Source: CAMDTE01 sp964504345
Lineage (GTDB): Bacteria > Bacteroidota > Bacteroidia > Flavobacteriales > Schleiferiaceae
Assembly (NCBI GenBank): GCA_964504345.1
Contig: CAZDDX010000006.1
Location: 1-64,000 of the forward strand
Length of the DNA stretch: 64,000 nucleotides
Direction of reading: 5' to 3'
Shown: piece after piece, positions 16,821 to 23,470 of the stretch
How the letters are laid out: the number at the start of each line of letters is the position of its first letter
How positions within the stretch are numbered: the first letter of the stretch is position 1
Notes under the pieces: generated by a model
Database searches by the model: none
What the model saw: only the letters and a program-made list of their open reading frames with translations
Told to the model about the DNA's origin: nothing
Translations under genes and position numbers: made by a program

Positions 16821-18755
16821 ATGATCCAAATTACCCTTCCCGACGGTGCCCAGCGCACGTACGAACCCGGAACTTCTGCTTTTCAAGTAGCGGAGAGCAT
16901 TTCCCGGGGATTGTCCCAAAATGCGTTGTCTGCTCGTTGGAACGACCGCACGGTTGAATTGCACGACCCGTTGCCCGGCGACGGCACTTTGCGCTTCTTC
17001 ACCTGGGAAGACGCAGAAGGCAAAGCCGCCTTCTGGCACTCGTCGGCCCACGTCATGGCCCAAGCCATTACGGACCTCTACCCCGCCGTACACCTGACCA
17101 TTGGCCCGGCCATTGAAAGCGGATTTTACTACGATATTGACTTCCGCGGCATCCACTTTGGCGAGGCCGATTGGACCAACGTTGAAAAGCGTTTTCTGGA
17201 GCGCGCCCGCGAAAAGGCAACCTTTCAGATGCGTTCCGTCACCAAGCAACAAGCGCTTGAGACCTACGCCCACAATCCATTCAAAACGGAACTGATTGAG
17301 AACCTGGAGGACGGCACCATCACCTTTTGCGACCACAGCGACTTCACGGACCTGTGCCGCGGGGGCCACATCCCCAACACGGGCTTGATCAAGGCCTTTA
17401 AAGTTACCAAAATGTCCGGTGCCTACTGGCGCGGCTTAGAAACGAACCCGCAACTCACCCGCGTCTACGGCATCTCGTTTCCCAAGGCTTCTATGCTGGA
17501 GGAGTACCTGCACTTGCTGGAGGAGGCCAAGAAACGGGACCACCGCAAACTGGGGAAGGAACTGGAGCTGTTTACCTTCTCCCAGCGCGTGGGTCAAGGC
17601 TTGCCGTTGTGGCTGCCCAAAGGTGCTGCCCTGCGCGAACGCCTGGAGCAGTTTTTGAAACGGGCACAAAAGAAAGCTGGCTACTTGCCGGTTATTACGC
17701 CGCACATTGGCAATAAGGAACTGTACGTGTGCTCCGGCCACTACGAGAAGTACGGAAAAGATTCCTTCCAACCCATCCGCACGCCGGAAGAAGGGGAAGA
17801 GTACTTGTTGAAGCCGATGAATTGCCCGCACCACTGCGAAATTTTCAAGTCCCAACCGCGTTCCTACCGGGATCTGCCCCTGCGTTTGGCTGAATTTGGT
17901 ACGGTGTACCGCTACGAACAATCCGGCGAATTGCACGGACTCACCCGCGTTCGCGGCTTCACCCAAGACGACGCCCACTTGTTTTGCACGCCGGACCAGC
18001 TTTTGGAAGAATTCCAAAAGGTAATCGACCTGGTTTTGTACATATTCAAAACCCTGGATTTCAAAGACTACAAAGCACAAGTTTCCCTCCGTCACCAAAC
18101 CGACCGCTCCAAGTACATTGGAACGGAAGAGAATTGGGAAAAGGCAGAGAACGCAATCCTGCAAGCCGCACAAGAGAAGGGATTGCCCTTTGTGGTGGAA
18201 TACGGCGAGGCCGCTTTTTACGGACCTAAGCTGGACTTCATGGTGAAAGATGCTTTGGGCCGACAGTGGCAGCTGGGCACCATTCAGGTAGACTACAACC
18301 TGCCGGAGCGGTTTGAGCTGGAATACAAAGGTTCCGACAACGAGATGCACCGTCCGGTCATGATCCACCGTGCTCCTTTTGGTTCCATGGAACGATTTGT
18401 GGCCGTTTTATTGGAGCACTGCGGAGGAAATTTCCCTCTTTGGCTGACGCCCGAACAAGTGGTGGTACTTCCGGTCTCTGAAAAGTACGAAGCTTACGCC
18501 CAACAAGTTGCACAAGAGCTAGAAAATGCCGATATTCGCGCCCTCGTTGATGACCGCAATGAAAAGGTCGGACGGAAAATTCGCGACGCCGAAGTCCGAA
18601 AGATCCCGTTCATGGTGGTGGTTGGCGAGACCGAACAAGAAGCCGTCAACGTGGCCGTAAGACGCCACGGGCAGGGAGATTTAGGATCTATGAGTGTGCT
18701 GGAATTCAGCAACTTAATCAAGTCCGAAGTTGAAGAGCGACTGGCAGCTTTTTGA
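16821..18755 (+). CDS. thrS: threonyl-tRNA synthetase
   Basis: 644 residues, full length class II synthetase. Order: N-terminal TGS domain (1-60), editing domain with HSSAHVMAQA and CRGGH (zinc-like editing site), catalytic core with MNCPHHCEIF (zinc Cys and class II motif), GLTRVRGFTQDDAH and HRAPFGSMERF (motif 3), and a C-terminal anticodon-binding domain from about 540. First gene of the conserved thrS-infC-rpmI-rplT unit. Confidence 0.97.
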   Translation: MIQITLPDGAQRTYEPGTSAFQVAESISRGLSQNALSARWNDRTVELHDPLPGDGTLRFFTWEDAEGKAAFWHSSAHVMAQAITDLYPAVHLTIGPAIESGFYYDIDFRGIHFGEADWTNVEKRFLERAREKATFQMRSVTKQQALETYAHNPFKTELIENLEDGTITFCDHSDFTDLCRGGHIPNTGLIKAFKVTKMSGAYWRGLETNPQLTRVYGISFPKASMLEEYLHLLEEAKKRDHRKLGKELELFTFSQRVGQGLPLWLPKGAALRERLEQFLKRAQKKAGYLPVITPHIGNKELYVCSGHYEKYGKDSFQPIRTPEEGEEYLLKPMNCPHHCEIFKSQPRSYRDLPLRLAEFGTVYRYEQSGELHGLTRVRGFTQDDAHLFCTPDQLLEEFQKVIDLVLYIFKTLDFKDYKAQVSLRHQTDRSKYIGTEENWEKAENAILQAAQEKGLPFVVEYGEAAFYGPKLDFMVKDALGRQWQLGTIQVDYNLPERFELEYKGSDNEMHRPVMIHRAPFGSMERFVAVLLEHCGGNFPLWLTPEQVVVLPVSEKYEAYAQQVAQELENADIRALVDDRNEKVGRKIRDAEVRKIPFMVVVGETEQEAVNVAVRRHGQGDLGSMSVLEFSNLIKSEVEERLAAF

Positions 18756-18791
18756 TCAAAAACCTTTGTTTCATTTTAAAACCAACGTCCC

Positions 18792-19346
18792 CTGAGGCCC
18801 AATCGATCCAGAAACTACACCCCGCGCCGCGAACCGGAAGCGCTGCACAAAATCAACGAATTAATCCGCGTTCCGGAGGTCCGTTTGGTTGGGGAGAACA
18901 TTGAAGTGGGGGTTTACTCCACACGCGATGCACTGGCCAAAGCGCAAGCTTTGGAATTGGATTTGGTCATGATTACCGAAAAAGCCGATCCGCCCGTCTG
19001 CCGCATTGTGGACTACAAGAAGTTCTTGTACGACCAGAAGAAAAAGCAGAAGGAGATCGCCGCCAAAGCGGTAAAAGTGGTCATCAAGGAGATACGTTTT
19101 GGCCCCCAAACCGACGATCACGACTACGATTTTAAAAAGAAGCACGCCATCAAATTCCTGGAAGACGGATTCAAGATCAAGGCCTATGTATTTTTCCGTG
19201 GCCGATCCATTGTGTACAAAGAACAAGGTGAAATATTGTTGTTGCGCTTGGCCCAAGATCTGGAACACCTCGGAAAGGTAGAAGCCCTTCCCCATTTGGA
19301 AGGCAAGCGGATGTTCATGATCATCCAACCCAAGAAGACGAAATAA
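18792..19346 (+). CDS. infC: translation initiation factor IF-3, apparent non-canonical start
   Basis: About 184 residues. IF-3 blocks premature subunit joining and proofreads the start codon. The N-terminal domain contains HKINELIRVPEVRLVGENIEV and PPVCRIVDYKKFLY; the C-terminal domain has KEIRFGPQTDDHDYDFK and KAYVFFRGR. The frame is closed by TAA at 18777-18779. Between it and the conserved domain there is no ATG, GTG or TTG; the first TTG, at 18885, would delete conserved residues. CTG 18792 is the most plausible start, which fits the known habit of infC to use a rare start codon for autoregulation. A box resembling -7 (AACCTTTG) lies at 18760-18767. Confidence 0.93.
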   Translation: MRPNRSRNYTPRREPEALHKINELIRVPEVRLVGENIEVGVYSTRDALAKAQALELDLVMITEKADPPVCRIVDYKKFLYDQKKKQKEIAAKAVKVVIKEIRFGPQTDDHDYDFKKKHAIKFLEDGFKIKAYVFFRGRSIVYKEQGEILLLRLAQDLEHLGKVEALPHLEGKRMFMIIQPKKTK

Positions 19347-19381
19347 TTACCCAAATAGCTGCGAACCCTAATACTTATCTC

Positions 19382-19576
19382 ATGCCCAAAATGAAGACCA
19401 AGTCCAGCGCCAAGAAGCGATTCAAGCTGACGGGAACTGGCCAGATCAAGCGCAAGCATGCCTTCAAGAGCCACATCTTGACCAAGAAGGCTACAGACCG
19501 CAAGCGCCGTCTGACGCACTCCACGTTGGTGAGCCCCGTGGACATGCCGAGTGTGAAAATGCAGTTGTGCATCTGA
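19382..19576 (+). CDS. rpmI: ribosomal protein bL35
   Basis: 64 residues, the usual length. Very basic, with MPKMKTKSSAKKRFKLTGTG and the KRKHAFKSHILTKK segment of bL35. It lies 35 bases after infC and is co-transcribed with infC and rplT. Confidence 0.96.
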   Translation: MPKMKTKSSAKKRFKLTGTGQIKRKHAFKSHILTKKATDRKRRLTHSTLVSPVDMPSVKMQLCI

Positions 19577-19675
19577 TCGTCGGAATAAAATCGAATTGTT
19601 CGGTACCCTTTAACCCTGTGCAAACGCCAACCCAAGTGTTCCTGGTGAACCGCGTTGCCAAAAAAGTGAATAGAA

Positions 19676-20020
19676 ATGCCTAGAAGTGTAAATCACGTAG
19701 CTTCCCGCGCCCGCCGGAAGCGCATTATGGAAATGGCCAAAGGTTACTACGGCCGCCGTAAAAATGTTTGGACGGTTGCTAAAAACGCCGTCGAGAAAGC
19801 CCTTGTTTATTCGTATCGCGACCGTCGTCAAAAGAAACGCAGCTTCCGCGCTTTGTGGATTCAGCGTATCAATGCCGGCGCACGCTTGCACGGTATGTCC
19901 TACAGTGTATTGATGGGCAAATTGCACGCCGCCAACATCGAATTGAACCGCAAGGTTCTGGCCGATTTGGCGATGAACCATCCGGAGGCTTTTACCGCCG
20001 TAATCAACAAGGTAAAGTAA
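19676..20020 (+). CDS. rplT: ribosomal protein bL20
   Basis: 114 residues. Starts MPRSVNHVASRARRKRIM, followed by GYYGRRKNVW and the globular part GMSYSVLMGKLHAANIELNRK. bL20 is an early 50S assembly protein. The 99-base gap from rpmI is larger than others in this operon and could hold a regulatory leader, but I can assign no structure to it. A strong terminator follows. Confidence 0.97.
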   Translation: MPRSVNHVASRARRKRIMEMAKGYYGRRKNVWTVAKNAVEKALVYSYRDRRQKKRSFRALWIQRINAGARLHGMSYSVLMGKLHAANIELNRKVLADLAMNHPEAFTAVINKVK

Positions 20021-20047
20021 ATCAAAATGCGTTCGCAGCGCTGAAAA

Positions 20048-20072
20048 GCCGCCCGTTTGGGCGGCTTTTTTT
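20048..20072. terminator. bidirectional intrinsic terminator
   Basis: Stem GCCGCCC/GGGCGGC, loop GTTT, then seven T on the plus strand; on the minus strand the stem is followed by four T. It ends the thrS operon and the convergent ridA-lpdA-ABC unit. Confidence 0.92.
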
Positions 20073-20097
20073 ATTCCATACCACGGCGAAAAAATCC

Positions 20098-21027
20098 TTA
20101 TTCCTCCAAACCATAAAGCTGACCGTGCGGCGTATTCCAGACCGTCCAGGTGCGGTCTCCTTGGAAATCTCGTCGAACCACGGTTTGGGGCGCACGAAAA
20201 TGCGCCGAACGAAGTTGTTCCGGGTAGAAACATCGGACACCGTCCAAGTTCCAGCCAGGCAATGGGGAGTGCAAAAGTTCTTGGGCCGCCGCCTCAGGAA
20301 GTTCGTTCAATCGGCCAAACAGCCGTGCGACGGACCGCGTGGGCGGGTTGCCGTACAAATTTTGGGGCGTATCCGACGCCACCAGGCTTCCGTCCATCAG
20401 CACGTCAATTCGGTCTGCCCATTCCAGAGCGTCTCGGATGTCGTGCACAACCACCACCACCGCCCGCTTGCTCTGTACCTGCCAAGCACGCAAATCATCC
20501 AGCAAGCCGCGTTTTGTGTCCGGATCCAAGTGACTGAAGGGCTCGTCCAGTAACAAAACCTGCGGTTTGCTCGCCCAGGTCTGGGCCAGAGCCAAGCGCT
20601 GCACCTGTCCGCCGGACAATTGACCCGTGGGAACGTCTTCTAGGCCAGTGAGTCCTACCGAACGAAGCCATTGGGAGGTCCATCGGGCTTCTTGGGAGTC
20701 GGAGTCTGTATGTACGAAGTGAAGCAGGTTTTCCCGAACCTTGCGGAAGGGCATTTGGCCAAAGTCTTGCCGCACCAAGCCGATGCCCGGATGCCCGGGC
20801 AAAAGAGCGTCCGCCTGCGGCGGGATGCGGCGGGAACGAAAACGCACCTCCCCCTGTTCCGGGGTGAGGTGCGCTCCTAAAATTTTCAAAAAAGTACTTT
20901 TGCCGGAACCGGAAGGGCCCACCAGCGCCACCACCTGGCCGGGGTGAAGTGTCCAGTGCCCGGCGGTCAGGACAAAACGTTCGCCGTAGGCGTGGACCAG
21001 GTCACGAACTTCCAGCAGCGGCCGCAC
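20098..21027 (-). CDS. ABC transporter ATP-binding protein (orphan)
   Basis: 309 residues. Nucleotide-binding domain with Walker A GPSGSGKST, Q-loop VRQDFGQM, signature LSGGQVQRLAL, Walker B VLLLDEPFSHLD and H-loop VVVHDI. About 80 extra C-terminal residues (from about 230) form a small unassigned domain. No permease or binding protein lies nearby, so the substrate is unknown. Six bases downstream of lpdA, so probably in one transcript with ridA and lpdA, although no functional link is obvious. Confidence 0.87.
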   Translation of the reverse strand: MRPLLEVRDLVHAYGERFVLTAGHWTLHPGQVVALVGPSGSGKSTFLKILGAHLTPEQGEVRFRSRRIPPQADALLPGHPGIGLVRQDFGQMPFRKVRENLLHFVHTDSDSQEARWTSQWLRSVGLTGLEDVPTGQLSGGQVQRLALAQTWASKPQVLLLDEPFSHLDPDTKRGLLDDLRAWQVQSKRAVVVVVHDIRDALEWADRIDVLMDGSLVASDTPQNLYGNPPTRSVARLFGRLNELPEAAAQELLHSPLPGWNLDGVRCFYPEQLRSAHFRAPQTVVRRDFQGDRTWTVWNTPHGQLYGLEE

Positions 21028-21033
21028 GCCTGC

Positions 21034-22422
21034 TTACAGGTGAATCACCTCTCCGTAGGCGGCGGCGGTGGCCTCCATAACGGCCTCGCTCATGGTGGGG
21101 TGCGGGTGCACGGCCTTGAGGATTTCGTGTCCGGTGGTTTCCAATTTGCGGGCGGTAACGATTTCCGCAATCATCTCGGTTACGTTGGCCCCAATCATGT
21201 GGGCGCCCAACAGCTCGCCGTACTTGGCGTCGTAGATCACCTTCACAAAACCGTCTTTGGCTCCCGCAGCACTGGCTTTACCGCTGGCAGAGAACGGGAA
21301 CTTGCCCACCTTGATGTCAAAACCGGCTTCTTTGGCTTTCTTTTCGGTGTATCCGACGCTGGCGATCTCTGGAGAGCAGTACGTGCAACCGGGAATGTTG
21401 TTGTAGTCCAGTGGCTCCGGATGGTGTCCGGCAATCTTCTCCACGCACGTAATGCCTTCCGCAGAAGCTACGTGCGCCAAGGCCTGTCCTTTCACTACGT
21501 CGCCAATGGCAAAGTAGCCCGGAATGTTCGTGGCGTAGAAATTGTCGGTCACGATCAGACCGCGTTCCGTTTTGATGCCCACGGCCTCCAGGCCAATGTT
21601 CTCAATGTTGGGGGTAACGCCCACGGCAGAAAGCACTACGTCGCACTCCAACTTGTGTTCGCCTTTAGCGTTCTTGTAGGTAACCACGCAACCCGCACCC
21701 TTGGTGTCCACGTGAGTCACCTCGGCGCCGGTTTCAATGGCGATGCCGTTCTTTTTGAAGGTGCGCTCCAGTTGCTGCGAAATGTCTTCGTCTTCGTTGG
21801 GCACAATGCGCGGCAGGTACTCCACCACGGTTACCTTGGTGCCCATGGCGTTGTACACGTAGGCAAACTCCACACCGATGGCGCCGGAACCCACAATGAC
21901 CATGGACTTGGGCTGCTGGGGCAACGTCATGGCTTCGCGGTAGCCAATGATTTTAACGCCGTCCTGTTTCAAAGCTGGTAATTCGCGCGAACGCCCACCG
22001 GTGGCGATGATGATATTCTTGGCCGTGTAGGTGGTTTCCTTGCCGTCGTCGCCCTTGACCACTACTTTCTTGCCGGGCGCAACTTTACCGTAGCCGTTGA
22101 GGACGGTGATCTTGTTTTTGCCCATGAGGAATTGAACCCCTTTGCTCATTCCGCCGGCTACGTCGCGGCTGCGCTGGATGACTTTTCCAAAATCGTGCGA
22201 TGCCTCCTTGACGTTGATGCCGTAGTCGGCGGCGTGCTGAATGTATTCAAATACTTGGGCGCTTTTGATCAAGGCCTTGGTGGGAATGCACCCCCAGTTG
22301 AGGCAAACTCCGCCCAAGCTTTCTTTTTCCACAACGGCTGTTTTCAAGCCCAGTTGGCTGGCGCGAATGGCGGCTACGTAGCCCCCGGGGCCCGAACCAA
22401 GAACGATGAGATCAAATTCCAT
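21034..22422 (-). CDS. lpdA: dihydrolipoyl dehydrogenase
   Basis: 462 residues, flavin disulfide oxidoreductase that reoxidises lipoamide in the 2-oxoacid dehydrogenase complexes or glycine cleavage system. Motifs are VLGSGPGGYVAAI (FAD), GGVCLNWGCIPTKAL (redox Cys pair), GSGAIGVEFAYVYNAMG (NAD), FAIGDV, and HPHPTMSEAVMEA with the catalytic His-Glu dyad. The other complex subunits are not in the window. Confidence 0.96.
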   Translation of the reverse strand: MEFDLIVLGSGPGGYVAAIRASQLGLKTAVVEKESLGGVCLNWGCIPTKALIKSAQVFEYIQHAADYGINVKEASHDFGKVIQRSRDVAGGMSKGVQFLMGKNKITVLNGYGKVAPGKKVVVKGDDGKETTYTAKNIIIATGGRSRELPALKQDGVKIIGYREAMTLPQQPKSMVIVGSGAIGVEFAYVYNAMGTKVTVVEYLPRIVPNEDEDISQQLERTFKKNGIAIETGAEVTHVDTKGAGCVVTYKNAKGEHKLECDVVLSAVGVTPNIENIGLEAVGIKTERGLIVTDNFYATNIPGYFAIGDVVKGQALAHVASAEGITCVEKIAGHHPEPLDYNNIPGCTYCSPEIASVGYTEKKAKEAGFDIKVGKFPFSASGKASAAGAKDGFVKVIYDAKYGELLGAHMIGANVTEMIAEIVTARKLETTGHEILKAVHPHPTMSEAVMEATAAAYGEVIHL

Positions 22423-22466
22423 GGGTAGTTGATAAGGGGTGAATCAAAACCGAACGGATCGGTGTT

Positions 22467-22856
22467 TTATGCTGGTAAAGGTACGGAAACTACGGCGGAA
22501 ATTTCCACGCGCGCTCCGCGCGGGAGACCCGCTACGGCCACGGTTTCCCGTGCCGGGGGTTCTTCGGAAAAAACGGCGCCGTACAGTCTGTTGACGGTTG
22601 CAAAGTCTGCCATGTCCAGCAAGAAAATCGTGCATTTGAGCACGTCTTTTGGGGAGGCTCCGGCAGCGGCCATTACCGCTTGAAGGTTGGTCAAAACGCG
22701 CCGCACTTCCGCTTCCAAGTTGGCGTTGTCCATTTCACCGGTCTCCGGAATCAAGGCAATTTGCCCGGAAACATAAAGGGTTTGCCCCCATTGAACGGCT
22801 TGGGAATAAGGACCGATGGCCGCCGGCGCTTGGTCCGTGTGGTGCACTTTTTTCAT
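22467..22856 (-). CDS. ridA: RidA family protein (enamine/imine deaminase)
   Basis: 129 residues. GPYSQAV, LYVSGQIALIPETGEM, QAVMAAAGASPKDVLKCTIFL and the C-terminal Arg in LPRGARVEISAVV match RidA, which hydrolyses reactive enamines formed by PLP enzymes. Start ATG 22856 is five bases after a TACCTTCG box. First gene of a probable unit with lpdA and the ABC ATPase; divergent from the glutamine amidotransferase gene. Confidence 0.93.
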   Translation of the reverse strand: MKKVHHTDQAPAAIGPYSQAVQWGQTLYVSGQIALIPETGEMDNANLEAEVRRVLTNLQAVMAAAGASPKDVLKCTIFLLDMADFATVNRLYGAVFSEEPPARETVAVAGLPRGARVEISAVVSVPLPA

Positions 22857-22861
22857 GAATA

Positions 22862-22869
22862 CGAAGGTA
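22862..22869 (-). promoter_or_regulatory. -7 box of ridA
   Basis: TACCTTCG on the minus strand, five bases before ATG 22856. Positions 22862-22871 and 22881-22890 form a perfect 10-base inverted repeat, because both divergent promoters use the same variant box. Confidence 0.6.
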
Positions 22870-22882
22870 CTTCACCGCGGAG

Positions 22883-22890
22883 TACCTTCG
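22883..22890 (+). promoter_or_regulatory. -7 box of pabA-like gene
   Basis: TACCTTCG, then CAGC and ATG 22895. The four-base gap suggests leaderless transcription. Partner of the box at 22862-22869, 13 bases away. Confidence 0.6.
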
Positions 22891-22894
22891 CAGC

Positions 22895-23470
22895 ATGCTC
22901 TTGGTTCTGGACAACTACGACTCGTTTACGTACAATTTGGTTGACGCCCTGCGGGAGGTGAATCCGGATTGGCGAGTGGTGCGGAACGACGAACCCACGG
23001 CCCTGGCGTGTGTGGCACAAGCGCATGCCTTAGTGCTCTCGCCCGGCCCCGGATTGCCGGAAACTTCTGGGGTGTTGCTGGAGGCCATCCGCTGGGCGGA
23101 CGGGCGCATCCCGGTTCTGGGCATTTGTTTGGGCATGCAGGCCTTGGCCGTAGCCAATGGAGGAACGCTGCGCCGGTTGGAGACCCCGCGGCACGGCATC
23201 CCTGGGGCCGTAGACCGAATGCTCCCCCATGCGCCCCTGCCCGCGCACGCTTTGCACGCACCGCTAGGGCTCTACCACAGCTGGGCGGTGGAACGCTTGC
23301 CGGAGGAGAGTCCGTGGGAGCTGTCGGCTTGGGACGCATCCGGAGTGCCCCTGGCGATGCACCGTCGGGACGGAAAGGGAATTGCCGTGCAATTTCACCC
23401 GGAAAGTATTCTTACTCCTTGGGGCCGGGAATGGCTGCAGGACTGGGCCCGCGCCCAAAATCAACGTTAA
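22895..23470 (+). CDS. glutamine amidotransferase of anthranilate or aminodeoxychorismate synthase
   Basis: 191 residues, class I glutamine amidotransferase that feeds ammonia to a chorismate-using synthase. Visible motifs are LVLDNYDSFTYNLVDAL, LSPGPGLPE, GICLGMQAL with the nucleophile Cys, and VQFHPESILTPWG with the His-Glu pair. PabA and TrpG cannot be separated by sequence alone; no synthase partner or trp gene is nearby. The stop TAA overlaps the stop of convergent lptD inside a shared TTAA. Confidence 0.9.
   Translation: MLLVLDNYDSFTYNLVDALREVNPDWRVVRNDEPTALACVAQAHALVLSPGPGLPETSGVLLEAIRWADGRIPVLGICLGMQALAVANGGTLRRLETPRHGIPGAVDRMLPHAPLPAHALHAPLGLYHSWAVERLPEESPWELSAWDASGVPLAMHRRDGKGIAVQFHPESILTPWGREWLQDWARAQNQR

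Noticed and set aside
19577..19675. L20 autoregulatory leader before rplT
   Set aside because: The 99-base gap is suggestive, but I cannot build a structure that resembles the known leaders.
22862..22890. Inverted repeat read as a terminator hairpin
   Set aside because: It lies between divergent start codons, has no T run, and each arm is a promoter box.
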